A stretch of DNA of 64,000 bases from Sclerurus mexicanus (GCA_013396755.1 VWZF01002534.1:373875-437874), one strand, 5' to 3'. Positions 37,001-49,400 are shown, counted from the first letter of the stretch. Translations and numbers: made by a program. The notes: generated by a model from the letters alone, not told the origin.

Positions 37001-37585
37001 TTGTTTAATTGAGCGCTCGGGCAGTGTTTTGGGATGTTTGGGTGACCCCGCAGCCAAAGTGCCCCTCTCCAGAGGGCTCTTCCCGTTGCATCCCACCAGT
37101 GTTGTCCCTCTGCTCCCCGTCCCTGTGGCAGCACCAGCAGCTCCTCCAGGTGCTGCCTGGAGCCAGAGATGTTCCCTCAGGGCCTGAACCATCCCATGTG
37201 TCTGGTGGGTGCACGTGGAGCTGGTGCACGCTCTGCTACAGTCCCACAGTGTGCTTTGCTATTCAAAGGCACCCGATAGTTCAGTAACCAAATGTCTGTG
37301 CTGGTACAACCGATGCGTTTGGTTTGGTGCGTCCTGGAGACTCAGGGAGGGTTTTAGTTTTCCCACGGAATAGAATTTCTTTGCTGTCCTGTGAATAGCG
37401 AGGTCTTGTGTGTTGGTACCTGGCTGCCAGAACCATTTCCATAGTGATGCTCTATGATGCTTTACCTACAGCCTGTCCTTTCTCTTAAGGGATGTCTGGG
37501 ATAAAACTGCAAGTTAATTTTCAGAATAGATTTTGCCCTTTGCCAGAGAGAGGCAGATCCAGTCAGGTGGGCGTTGTGGGGGAGC
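34100..37585. other. Non-coding stretch, no supported gene
   Basis: No recognised gene or mobile element. 35215-35246 is an AT-rich near-palindrome with a perfect 14-bp core (35223-35236). 36935-37025 is AT-rich with TAATTA-type homeodomain sites (TCTAATTAACACC, GTAATTATGACG) and looks like possible conserved non-coding DNA. Confidence 0.5.
35215..35246. repeat. AT-rich imperfect palindrome
   Basis: The core ATATACATGTATAT (35223-35236) is a perfect 14-bp palindrome. The flanking AATATTAA and TTAAATATT extend it with one unpaired base. It could form a cruciform, but AT-rich palindromes of this size are common in vertebrate non-coding DNA. Confidence 0.6.
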
Positions 37586-37589
37586 AGTG

Positions 37590-37690
37590 GAAGAGTGAAA
37601 GACAATCAAGTGGCTCAGATATTCAGGGATGAGTAAGGGGAGGTCATTGGTTTCAAGCCCAATCTGTCCAAGCCACTTAATCTGTGACTT
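37590..37690 (+). mobile_element. Possible MIR/CORE-SINE relic
   Basis: GAGCAGTGGAAGAGTGAAAG, GGTTTCAAGCCCAATCTGTC and AAGCCACTTAATCTGTGACT follow the order of a MIR-type SINE: head, tRNA-like B box (GGTTCAA...), CCACTTA core and GTGAC. Similarity is weak and the last part runs into a T12 tract. A tool-based alignment would be needed to confirm it. Confidence 0.3.
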
Positions 37691-38490
37691 GATTTTTTTT
37701 TTTTCCCCTCCCTACTGTCAAAGTGGCGTTCAGAATGACTTTTTCCTGATCTCTTTTTCATGTGTTCTACTGGGGTTAAACCACTGCTGCCTTGCTGGGG
37801 ATATTTTACTGCCCTGCATCTTTAACATTTAGGACATCAGTGCCTTCCAAATAAAGGACACTTTTGCACATCTGTTTCTCCTGCAGAGGAGTGGGGAAAG
37901 AATTCCTTGTAAGGGCTGGGCTTGTGTGGATGTTCAACCTGGATTTACAGCAGTGGGGTGTTTTCTAATGTTTGCAAACAGAGAATCTTTAAAGAGCTGA
38001 GGAGCAGATCCCTCCGCCTGGCACAGTGGCCCTTAATTAAAATCTTTGTCCCAATTTCTTCGTTTGATACGTAGCTGTGTTCCTTAGAGCTGCCCTTTTC
38101 CCCCTGAAAGGAACGAAGGAGCTACTACCTCCTGATTTACATCTTCTCTGTAAGGTCCTTTTTTTTTTCCTTGAATTTTTTCCCCTTTCTGATGAGGAAT
38201 CAACCATTTCCAGTAGTCAAAGCAAGCTGAGTCTACATTCAGTTCCAGTTTCTTCATCCTTCTTTTTCCTGGTGAGTGTTCTGCCTGCTCCCAGGCTCCT
38301 GCAGTGGTTTTACTGTCACAATAATTAGGTGCCACCTTAGCCAAACGCACTCCTGCGTGCCCGAACAATGCGAGGGCTGTAGTGGAATCATGGGATAACT
38401 AATGAACAGAGCTGTGGTTCCCCCACGTCGCCTCAATGTCCTTGTCCTTGAGGATTTGGAATGAAGGGGAATCTCCACTGTGACAATCCT

Positions 38491-38511
38491 ACTTGGCACC
38501 CGGTGCCAAGT
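38491..38511. promoter_or_regulatory. Perfect 10-bp-arm palindrome, NFI-like
   Basis: ACTTGGCACC (38491-38500), one central C, then GGTGCCAAGT (38502-38511). The arms are exact reverse complements. Such a 10-bp-arm, 1-bp-spacer palindrome is expected about 0.06 times in 64 kb of random sequence. It contains TTGGC and GCCAA half-sites as in nuclear factor I sites, but spaced by seven bases rather than the usual five, so NFI binding as a standard dimer site is uncertain. Confidence 0.5.
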
Positions 38512-40506
38512 CATGGTGTGAGTCAGATTTATGAGTTTCATATTTACATCTCTGAAACAACTTTGAAATTAGTTTAGTGAGAAACAAACAGCAAACAGCC
38601 CCAAACAAGATTTTTTTGTCTGATTTTTCTGGGGTTTGGGGATTCCATTAGACAGGGAAATAGCCTGGGAATGGCTTTTCTTATAACATCATCTTGTCCT
38701 TTTCACTTCAGGGCAGCATTAGGAAGTGCAGTGGTGCATAAGACTTAGTAATAACTATTATTATTTGTTAAGCATTGTCTTACACAGCACCGAGAACATT
38801 GGCTTTCTGTCCTACATGGATCATTACTTTGGGAATGCAAAATTTTTCAAACAGTAAGTGTCCATGGTGATTAGAGAGAGATTATCACCAAGCGCTGCAT
38901 TTTGATTTGGGGTTTTCTTGTTGCTTTTTTCTAAATGAAAGGACTGAGCTTCAAATTAATCCAGTTATCTCTAGTAGAATTCTGGTTTGAGGGTGAGATA
39001 AAATGTCAAACCACTTTACCTGGTCTTCTCTCGCCATAAATGGATTGAAAGGAGATGTGGAAAAATCCCCTACAGGGACTATCACACTTTTAATTCCCCA
39101 GGCTCTGTCAGTGGGGCCAAACCCAACCCAGGTTCTCACCTGTTGGGATAGATCCTTTCCATCCTTTAGGGTGATTTCTGTATTTGACAGCCAAGGCAAT
39201 GGACAGCTGGACTTTCACCTTCATTAGTGGAGATGTTCCATCTAAACCCAGCAAGGAAGGGTTTGAGTTGGCAGGAGCGGAGGGTTCCATGTATTGTTTT
39301 TTCTCCTTCCTGAGGAGGATTTTGTAGAAGCAAATCTCTGTTCAAGTTAAATCAAAGCAGATTTGTGTATCTGTTACTGGTACATAAAATAATAAATGGA
39401 ATAAAGTTGGGAGATGTATCCAATGGGTTCTTAGTAAGAAACATTCTGAAGAGACTTCATAGTATTATCTGACCTTTAAAGTAAACTGGAATTTATTTAA
39501 ATGCCATAGGCACAAATTATATGCTTTTTGCCTTCAAATTCATAGGATAGCTATTGATAGAATTAATAAAGAATAATTTTTCAGAAAAAGTGAACATATG
39601 GCTTGTTATTCCTGACTTTGAGCCACAATCAGAACGTTATCTAAATAACTCCCGAGAGCAGCAGTGTGTTCTCGGGCGTCTCGTAGGTTAGAGCACGGCT
39701 CCCCCGATGCTTTGGGGCTCTCCACGTTCCGCTGTCGCTCTTTGAGCTGTGCTGTCTCTCTTCTGGCTTCTAATGCCACTCAAAATCTTCATCTGAGGGT
39801 TTTGTGAAGGTGCTGGGGAAGTTTTAAGTGGGCTTGAGGTGACATTTGCAGACCTTTAGCTTGGGAACATTTTTCAGAAACTGAAAAACTAATTAGAATC
39901 AGTCTAATTACACAAGTGTTTTTCTTTCTTTGCCGTTTCTTGTGGTGTTTGCTCTCCTGCCACTTAATTGCTCTGATGCTTTTCCAGTGTAATTTTCCAG
40001 ACCTTAGCTCATGTTCCTTCAAATCTGCATGAGTTGAGTAAATAGATGCAGTGGGATGAGCTGAGAAAATGTGAGACTTGCAGAATTTTTCCCGGTCACA
40101 GGGGGGAAATATTGCAGCTTTTCTCCCTACGTTTTTTGCTGATTCCAGACAGACAACTGCCAGCCAGCTCTGGCTACAGACATTTAAAAATGGTTTAAGA
40201 GACAGGCAGAATAGTTTATTCTGGGCTGCCTCTCCCAGGCTGCCGTGTACCTCTGCAGAAGGAGCTGGAACCACATTCACTGGGCAGGAGACCTGGAGCA
40301 CTGGGAATTTAAATGTCTTGCTCATCTAATTTGGCAGTGAGCCATTTTATTGCTCTCTGTTTGATTGATGTATCTATTTAAATGCTTTAAGAACTGGGAC
40401 TCTTTCCCAGTAGGGGCTTGCACAGTGCATTGCAGGAGGGATCCTGACCTTGTTTGGGGCCTTCTGTGTTTCTGAGAGTGAAGTAATAATAGAACAGAAT
40501 TATTAT

Positions 40507-40792
40507 ATAGAATCATAGAATGGGTTGGGTTGGGAGGGACATTAAAGTTCCCCCCCTGCCATGGGTAGGGACACCTTCCACAAGCCCAGGTTGCTCCAAG
40601 CCCCGTCCAACCTGGCCTTGGACACTCCCAGGGATCCAGGGGCAGCCACAGCTTCTCTGCCCAACCTGTGCCAGGGCCTGCCCACCCTCCCAGGGGAGAA
40701 TTTCTTCCTAATGTCTAATCTAACCCTACTCTCTGTCAGTTTGCAGCCATTCCCCTTGTCCTGTCACTCCAGGCCCTTGGAAATAGTCTGAA
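40507..40792 (-). mobile_element. CR1 LINE 3' fragment, - strand, well preserved
   Basis: This is the best CR1 copy here: ATAGAATCATAGAATGGG, TTGGGTTGGGAGGGAC, CTGCCATGGGTAGGGACACC, CCAACCTGGCCTTGGACAC, CAGCTTCTCTGCCCAACC, GAATTTCTTCCTAATGTC and CATTCCCCTTGTCCTGTCAC follow the reverse complement of the avian CR1 3' region in order. Two tandem ATAGAATC-type octamers mark the true 3' end. At about 285 bp it is 5' truncated and carries no intact ORF. Its low divergence suggests a younger insertion than the relics at 23.6, 53 and 57 kb. Confidence 0.93.
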
Positions 40793-41440
40793 CAAAAACT
40801 AAGAGACTGTCTTTCTAAGAGAAAAGCCAAAAAAAGAAGATGCAAGCCCTCCTGAAAAGCCAGAACTAAACAACCCCTGGGCTCCACTCTGTGGATCACA
40901 GCTCTCTGCTGAACCCCCCTCTGCAGAGATTTCTGGCTCCTTGCTGCAATTTGAAGCTCTCTTGCTATTTAAATTATCCTTGGGAGACAGCCTTGTGTCT
41001 TTACTTGGCTGCCTTTGCTTTTTTCCTATTTCTTTTTTTTCTTGATGAGTCATTCTACCAGCTTATACCCTCTCATCAGATAGACCAGACAATGAAGTCA
41101 CCAGGGTTGCCTGAGAGCAAAATTGGCCCCCTTATCCACAACCACCGTGCCTTGTCACTGATAATACACCGCTCAAGGGCTGGCCCTCAAAGTGGGATGG
41201 AAAATCACCAGGGACGAGAAACCTTCTGCCCAAACAAAAATATTTGTTGAAGTTTTTTGGCGTGTGTTTTAAATTTGGTGAAATACTTCCTGCTGAAAAC
41301 AGGAAATCACAAACAAATAAAACTGGTGTTATATTTTGGCAATGTGGGAGGGAGAGTAAATTATGTGATAGTGTCCCTTTACTTGTGTGCACAAGCTTCA
41401 GCCTTCTGAAATTAGAAATGGCAGGAAACCTTTATTAGTG

Positions 41441-41458
41441 TTCTAGAATAATCTAGAA
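41441..41458. promoter_or_regulatory. Heat-shock-element-like array
   Basis: TTC-ta-GAA-ta-aTC-ta-GAA: four alternating 5-bp HSF units with correct two-base spacing and one mismatch in 12 core bases (ATC for TTC). The sequence is also a 7-bp-arm inverted repeat (TTCTAGA/TCTAGAA). HSF1 trimers bind three or more contiguous units. No promoter or gene is visible next to it, so function is inference. Confidence 0.35.
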
Positions 41459-42612
41459 GACTTTGTGTCAGAATGTATGTGAGGAAAGAAGGATGCTTGA
41501 CAAAAATCATCCTTTATTACCTCAGTACGGAAGCAAAGTTAAACAGTCATTTCTAGAGGAACCTGGGGGGAGAGATGCTTGCCCAGAGAACTTTATTGTA
41601 GAAACAAGATACCAAATAGGGAAGACACAAAACAAGGATGAGGGAAGTGAGTTTTCCAAGCTGGAAAGGCACATCAACAGCTGCCTGGGAATAGCACTGA
41701 GGATTTCTGGTCCTCAGAACTGTCCTTGCTGCTGAGGCACAGAACCTGCACAGCAGGAAGAGCCTCGTGGCTCTGATAGGGCTGATGGCTTGGGGTGCTC
41801 CGCTGGAATAGCAAAGGGCAGCTGCTCTTTTGGGATCTAGAGTAACCTGATGAGGAATTCCATAATTACTGCCAATATTAAAGCTTTTACTGGTCTATCT
41901 GCAGGAATACAGGACAGAAGAAAAGCAGTTTGTTTCCCATTCCAAGTCTTGCAAAACCAACATCTCCATAGAGACCTCTCTTCCTTCCTTTTGGTGGTTT
42001 TAGCAAGAGGAAAACCTCTTTATTGTTCAGCTGGCCCTCTCCGAGGGTTGTGACCATCAGTGGGCTTTGGAGAGACTAACGTGGCTGAGTTTCATCTTCT
42101 GCCAAGGCTGATGGTTCTTTTGATTCAAAACTGGAGCTCTGTCTTTAGTTATTGTTTTGCCTCACTCTGCACTGAACACAGCTGAGCCCTAGCGCTCCTG
42201 GGCTCTCTTAGCTCGGTGTAAAAGGGTGCTTTCTCCTTCCACTGGATCTCCAGTCCAGCAAACCCCAGTGCTCTGCTAAAGGTGAGATGTGCTGGCAGAG
42301 AGGAGAAGCAGAGCTCAGAGAGGCTGCTCTTGATGTGTCTGCAGAGCCCACAGACTGTGCCCAGTGCTGCCCCAGTGGCACTTCCACCCTCCCGGGAAGG
42401 GAGAGCCTTCTGTTTGCCCAGTCCCCTGGGAGCACAGTCCAGGAGGTGGCTGCTCTCAGCTGTGTGTTAAAATAATCTTGCACTGTCTTCCCAGCCTGAG
42501 TCTTTCTCACCAGCTGTCTGGCTTGACTGTTTTGCTCTGATTCTTGCTTATGGTTTGTCACGCTGAGGGAAGATTCACTCTGTGTGTGGTTTTTTTCCTT
42601 TTTCTCTCCCTT

Positions 42613-42638
42613 CCCCCCCCCCCCCCCCCCCCCCCCCC
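42613..42638 (+). repeat. Poly-C tract of 26 bases
   Basis: An uninterrupted run of 26 C, followed by TCCCCCGCCTC and then undetermined bases. The reverse strand is a G26 run able to form G-quadruplexes. Such tracts stall polymerases, which probably explains the adjoining gap. The exact length is unreliable. Confidence 0.95.
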
Positions 42639-42649
42639 TCCCCCGCCTC

Positions 42650-42669
42650 NNNNNNNNNNNNNNNNNNNN
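42650..42669. other. Assembly gap (20 N)
   Basis: Twenty undetermined bases directly after a C-rich tract. The round number suggests a fixed-size placeholder, so the true missing length is unknown. Any open frame read through this position is meaningless. Confidence 0.99.
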
Positions 42670-45600
42670 AGTGTGGCATTTAGAATGGAGCCTGAAAATA
42701 TTGAACAAACTGCTGATGTCCCCGAGATTCAAATGTGTGAAAAAGACTCGTAAATGAGTCTAGCACACTCGGAAACATTCTTAACATCTGTTCAAGCAGG
42801 AGTACCAGTTCCCTTGCTCAGAAAGCACAATTTGTCCTCCCTGTTATTGAAAAGTTCCGTTTTCTTTGGATTTGAACGGTATCAAAGTGGAGCTAAGGAA
42901 AATAAATGCTCTGATTGTGGTTATTCCATTTATAAAGGGAGGTGTGGTGGGGGTGGTACAGAATTATACAATTTTAACTGCAGTGTCCTCAGTTTCTTTT
43001 CTATTGCAAGTCTTCCCCTTACACAGCACTATGGAAAGGGCCATATAGTTGCAAGCCCTGTGGATTGTGTCCCCTGGACTGCTAGATATGGATTTACTGG
43101 AAAATAGCAAGTGTTTTCCTGTGAAAATTTACTACTTACATAGAATGAAGCAAAGGCACCCTGAAGATTGATAAAAGAAATTTTAGGCTTTATTTATTTT
43201 CATGTATACTCCTGATGAGGCAAAAATCTCTCTAACTCGCTCGAGTTTCATCTGGCAGTAAATATTTCAGGCTTCTGTCCCCAAAATGTAGTTGCAAAAC
43301 TCTCAACACTTCTGCAATTTAGTGCGAGAAAGGCTATAAATAGGCAGCCAGACAGAGGCACAGCAGGCAGAGCCCAGGGGTCTGAGCTTCCAGCCTCCTT
43401 CTGCAACCACAGTAAAGAATTGCAGACATAAACACGACAATTGCAAAGGGAAAAAGAAACTGGTAGCTGTGAGAACGAAGGAAAATAAGTGAAATAAGTG
43501 AATAAACAGGCTGAGTGGCCTCTGCAGTTTGCTGGGGATGCTGCAGTGACCTCCGCTCGCTCCAGTGGGGCTGGGGAGCTCTGGAGAGGGTTCTGAGCAG
43601 AGTTTTGAAGCAGGTGGATGAGAAATCTGTGCAATATTGTGAGAGTTCCAAGGAATGGAACATCTTTAATCACAATTAATCTGTTAGCATCCCCCATTTA
43701 AGTGATGTTTCATGCTACAAATGTCTGGTGATGGCGACAACAGTGGCTCTGTAGCTGTTATTCCCTTTTAAAATCCATACCACTGCTTCTAGTTCCTTTT
43801 CATAGAGAAATTTTGTAAGTCACCAGTCTTACTGCTGGTGCGGTACAGAAAGATGAAATACTTCTCCTCTGCAAGGTTTAATGTGCTGCAAGTCTCCCCG
43901 TGATTAGGAACAGAAATATACCAGCAGGTGGGATATAACCAGGACAGAGAGAGTTCTGTGAAATTCAACTTAAAACAGGCAATGGCGTTTCAGCTTAGAG
44001 GCCTCCTGCAGCAATGATCTATAGTTCCAAGGGGAAGCCCCTGGAATATGCCTGTTGTTTTAAGAACAATGAGATTTTTCTGACTCTGATAACAGTTTTC
44101 CAGCTGCATGTTGTTCCTAAAAGCCTGACAAGTGTCCTTTCCTGAGAAAAAGGGATTTTGAAAGTAACCTCCAACACCGGCACAAGGACAGCAGTTAAAG
44201 CTGATGACACTTGGTAGTGTCTGACCCTTCAGGGAAGCTTGACATTTAACACATCCCAGTAGAAGCCTGGGTGGTTTGGGTACGTGAACTAGACTTTCAT
44301 GGCTTTGCCTCTTGTCTTCATTTTGGACTGAGTAGGATTTAATTCTGTTTTAAACCACTTTTGCTGGCCAGGGTGTTACTGCGAGCCGACAGTGTGTCTG
44401 CGAGTCACCTTTATTTTCTGGAGTTGCTGGTTTTGTATCCTAATGAGGAAACGCCCCTCCTCAGCCAAAACCAACAGCCCCCATATTTTGTGTCTAGCTA
44501 CAAGTAGGCCAAGCTTCTAATCTTCCCACCGCGTTCTGGCTCTGGTGTCTGAGTGATCCTTTAGGCTGCAGGTAGAGCTACATTTAGCTCCTGACCCCAC
44601 TGTACTCAGTGTCTTGGTTTATTAATACACCTATTCTTCTCTCTCCTCCTGGCCTTATTGATTTCCCTTTACTGTGAAATACTGAGGTTATTTTCAACCC
44701 TGTCTTACACCAAAATGCTTAACTTCTCCCACTTGCACTGCACCGTGCCAGACCTGCAAGGATGAGGTTCTGAATTGAAACCCAAACCCGAGAGATGCAC
44801 GGCACTGAAAAACAAAGAGAGAAGCAAAGCCCTAATTAGAGTCTGGGAAAGCAGCAAAATGCATCCAGAGTGGTCAGGGGAGCTCTGCTAGTGAATGTGC
44901 CTGATCTGGGAGCATAAAGGACTTTCAGGACTTGCTTTTCAATATTTTTCAATACCTCACTTAGACATCATTAATTTGGAATATATTTAGTTCACTTGCT
45001 GACAGAGTTCGAATGATAACACCATTTATTTGGAGGTCAAACGCCCACCCAGCTGCCCCCTTTTGAAGCTTACATCTTTCAAGTGCACTACATTTGCTGA
45101 TACTGGTAGTGACATTTCCCACCTCGTTCTTGTGAATTTACTCCTGGATTTGTAATATGCTTTATTCCTAATGATAAAATGCTCTGGCAATGTGAGCACT
45201 GTGAAAAACAGAATTTGGGTATCCATACATGAAAAGAAAATGTAAAAGCTCTGTATAATTTAAGACTAACAAGATAACATCCTCAATGATGTTTTAGTAT
45301 AAATAACATCAATGTAGTGTCAATGACAAGTGGGGAAACAAAGTCCAAATAAGAAGGAATGGCTGGTTTTACACAAGACCAGCTCCTGTCTTGACTCAGG
45401 ACCACTTTTTCCTCTGGGAACTTCACATTTTTAACTAGTCTAGTTAGATGAGTTTAGAAAGAGTTCTGAAAGTCTGTAATTTGGGACTGAACTGAATTTG
45501 CTGAGACTCCTCTAAGGTGATTGTACATAGAAGAAAGCACTTGCAGGAGTAGAGACTACAGGCTTTGATCAGTAATATTTTGCCATAATACTCCTTTCCA

Positions 45601-45790
45601 GAAATACTCTCAGGTGCTAATTCCTGAAGTTTATTATAGTTTCTCTTCGTTACTACTGTTTACCACATTTCTGTGACGTATTTCTGCCTCCTTTTGGCTG
45701 CTGCTCTTGTACTGTCTCGTTACAACAGGTGATGGTGCATTATCACACCAAATAAATGGAGTTTCTGAAATGCAATGAAGATGCAGAGGC
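42670..45790. other. Non-coding stretch, no supported gene
   Basis: No gene or recognised repeat. Short open frames occur on both strands. Sequence complexity is ordinary apart from AT-rich parts near 44940-45010 and 45230-45310. Confidence 0.5.
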
Positions 45791-45804
45791 AGCAGAGGTA
45801 ATTC

Positions 45805-45900
45805 CTGCCCATGACCTGAATTTCATTCCTTGCGGTGCCACCGGCTTAGCATGTGACCTTGGATAAATTTCCTCATTAGGAAAACGAGGCTGATTATTTA
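45805..45900 (+). mobile_element. MIR/CORE-SINE 3' relic, + strand
   Basis: ATGACCTGAATTTCATTCC, GGTGCCACCGGCTTAGCATG, TGACCTTGGATAAATTTCC and CTCATTAGGAAAACGAGGC reproduce, in order, the MIR signature: tRNA-like B box region, 'TGCCACTTACTAGC', 'TGTGACCTTGGGCAAGTTAC', 'CTCAGTTTCCTCAT' and 'TGTAAAATGGGG'. MIR/CORE-SINEs are tRNA-derived, ancient in amniotes and long inactive, so such relics are expected in birds at low density. The 5' boundary is uncertain. Confidence 0.65.
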
Positions 45901-46499
45901 CCCCCAGGGCATAGTCCTACAGTGGAGCAAATGACAAAAGCCGGGGAAGTACAAATTCCTTTGGAACCCTCCCAAATTCTGTCCATTGACCATATGCTAG
46001 AAGACATTATGGCAGAGAGTCTTCCTTCCCTGCCCCACGGGGACAGCAGAGCGTTTCCCGTGCTGCTGCAGGAGTGTTTCGTGGTGGGGCAGCGATGTAT
46101 TAGGGGGAGCTGCAGCAGGGCTGGGCTGTAGTACAGCAGTGAAGGATGGGCACTGCTTCGGCCAGTTAAACCCTGCCTGGGAAGGAAACAGAAGGGAATA
46201 TATTAGTGTGTTCTGTTGCCTTGTTCTTGTCTGCTCTGATAAAAACACTCTCCCTTCTTGCAGAGCTCACCTTCTGTCTTGTCATCTCCAGTGCTCAATG
46301 AGGAGGCACAGGCAAAGGGGGGGGTTGAAAGTCCTGCACCACAGGGTTAATTTATCCGAGGAAAAGAAGGTTTTGATGCTTGTTGTATCTAACTATGGGT
46401 TAAATTATGGGTATTACATCAATTTAGGTTTCTGCTTTGGGGATGTCAGCAGAGAAGTGAAAATCTGTTGTGGGCTTATTCTGAAACAGGGCAGCTAAA

Positions 46500-49400
46500 A
46501 ATTCTCTGGTTTGGACAATTTTTGCAGTAAGTCCCCTATTTTATACACTGGGATGGAGTTAAGGGATATAGGAGCAGATTAACCTAAATGAAATATTTTC
46601 TCTAAAAAATGGAATTATTTAAATCCAGGAATGCCTGCAGTGCTTGATGGCAATTGAAAGCTCTCAGTTTTTGCTCCTAGAATTCTCTGTGGTCCCAATT
46701 CTCTGGGTGGATGGGGAGCCCACACACCTCCAGCACAGGCTGCCCCCCTTCTCCTGCCAGAAAGGTCCAAGTGTGGAGTTAAAATATGGACAGGGAGCTC
46801 AGCCTGGAGAGGGGGATAAAATTATAAACCTTCCAACGTGGGCCTTCCAGGGCCCAAGTATTCCTTTGTCCTTCCTCCCCACCCTAAACATGGAAATAGC
46901 ATTGAAAGTTATAGTGACTACTTTGTATTCCTTTGATTTCTGACCAGGTCAAGCTGAAGGCAGATTTTAGAGGGGTAAGAAAGTGTTAATAAAAGAGGAG
47001 GAAAGGAAGCAAAGGATGGATTTGTGCTCTTTGGAAACTGATTTTTTACCGTTTCCAAACCAGGCAGTTTTGGCATTTTGAGTTTCCCTTTCTGCAAGGT
47101 TCATGCTCCAAAGAATGTGCTTCAGCAAACATTCCCCAGTAACTTCACCACCTCGTTTCCATTGTCTCACGCTGGGGCCCTTCCAGCCCCAGGATTCTCC
47201 TGGCTGTTATCTAGTCCACGTTCTACTCCAATTCAATACAAATTCCTTTTAGCTAAGCTATCAGAGCACTTTCCTGAGCAAACACGAATCAAATATCTTA
47301 TCTGCACTAAGTCTGTGCTCTTGACTTCCACACAAACTTGAGACATGAGAGGATGTTTGCTGTTACTGAAGGCACCTGACAACCCCTATTAGTGTCACCT
47401 AATGAAATGTATTTGTGGTTCATGTCAGGGTGGGTTTTTTTCCTTCCAAAAACAAACTCTTATTATTTTCTGCGGAGCCATCAGAGTGTCTTTTTTAAAC
47501 AAAAGCTGGTCTGCCTTTATGATTTTGATTTGCAAGATGCCCATTAAACTTGAAGCAAATATTTGTTCTGCATTACACAAAACAGGAATTTAATTACTTG
47601 GGTTTTATCTTCTTGATATCTTTCTTTAACATCTCCAAAAATAAAAGATGATGGCAGCAGTGAAACATACCTTCCCAAATGTCTGCATTCATTACTGGTA
47701 CCAATAATCAAGGCCCTGATTCAGCAGAGTTCTCGAGTGCCTGCCCTAATTTTAAGCACAAATAGTCCTATAAAGTCAGTTAATCATTTTTCATATCTGT
47801 GTTTTACAGCATTTTATTGCTGCCAGTGCTGCTGATCCAGGCAGGCTGTCCCCTGGTACCAGCAGTGTGGCTTTCTTGGGGAGCGTGGCTCTGAGTTTTG
47901 TTAAGTCAGGAGTTACTAAATTATTCAATGTTTAACCAATTGCTCTTCACAAGGCAAATGCTGCTCCCATGGAAATCTGCAGCAACGTTTCCTGGGTTTA
48001 GTTATAATAGAAATAGGCTCCAGTGGAACAGATTATGGCAATTTGATTCATTTCGCTAGGGATGTTGACTAGTTAGACACACAAGAGGGTAAAATACTTC
48101 TTCCTTCACCGATAAGCCAAGCGATTCTCTGGAAAAATAAATGGTTGTTACGCTTTAAATCTTACCACTGTGCCTGGTGTAAATCCAAAGCCCCCTCTCA
48201 TCAGTCTGAAAAGCCAGACTGCTGAACCAGAAGAGATGCTGAGTGGCAGCAGGGTGGGGAGAGCCGGGGAAGGATGTCCCTGGTTTAGCCACTTTTAGAA
48301 TGCAAAGAAGCGATAATGTCAGAACAAGATGTACTTTTTAGGAGCAATCATTCATTCACTACTGTCAGGATTGCTGGAACCTACAGCAAATGCATCTCCT
48401 CGGTGTTCTGGTGTGACCCGAGCGTGGAGAAGGGAACTTCAAACCAAACTGTCAGGTCTGTGCTCTGCGAGTTTGACAGCAAACCCACTCACTGAGGCTG
48501 ATGGTGGTGTAAATATATACTGGGAAACTGAGCCGGCCCTGACAGACTCACCAAGCCCAGCCTCTCCTTTTGGAGCAGACCTTCTCCAAGATAAGTGGTG
48601 TGTGATGCAGCCAACTGAATTAATTTGCACCAGGCTCATTTCAAAAGGCGAGCCCTGGTGTCTGTGCCCTGTGCTCGCGCAGTTTGGGCTGAGGGGAAAT
48701 GAGTCAGGTGTAGGTGGTCTTTTTTAATGCACGTGAACAATATATGAATATCCTTCTAAGTTTCAAGAAGGCTTTTATCGTAGTTAGTGCCCGGGGTGGC
48801 ATTTTGCTCTGAGTGGCAGAGAGGGGACAGAACCCCCGCAGGATCAGTGGGGGCTGCAGCAGCAGCTTTGGTAAAGCAGGGCAGGCTGGAGGATGCTGCC
48901 CCTTGCACGTGGGGTTCTTGAAGTGGTGCCAGGGAAGCCCTGGAGAACATTTCCTCTAAACACAGCAAGAACTGTTTCCTGCCTCAGAAAGGGAAAGGGA
49001 GGAGGGTCACCGAGCAAATCCATTGATCCTGCCCGGGTTGAACTTGGAGGATCAAAGTGGATCACTAACCATTTACTGTGTTTAAAGAAACAGAGCCCAT
49101 ACAAATGTATTGCTGTGCAAGACAACACCTTCATGAGAAGAACTGGGGTCTCTGAAAAGCACCGAGTTCCTGTTCCTAGCTGTGCATGAAGGCAAACAGC
49201 TCTCCAACATCATCCTCTGTGTTCACGTGCAAGGGGATGACAGGAAACAATTGTGTGTAGCAGTTCAGTGGCTGAATAAAGAGCCACAGCTGCTGGGATT
49301 TGGGATTTGGGATGGGTGCACTGACTGACACCCGTAGTTCCTGGAGCTGTGATACACGTGGTGCGAGGGAAACCTGAATGAATCTCTGCCAGGCAGCCTC

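Noticed and set aside
39789..40325. 178-codon open frame on the - strand
   Set aside because: About one frame of this size is expected by chance in 64 kb. No domain, signal peptide or supporting splice context.
42544..42753. Proline-rich open frame across the poly-C tract
   Set aside because: It reads through a homopolymer and 20 undetermined bases.
45004..45016. GAGTTCGAATG resembling a tRNA T-loop
   Set aside because: No matching A box, acceptor stem or anticodon arm at the right distance.
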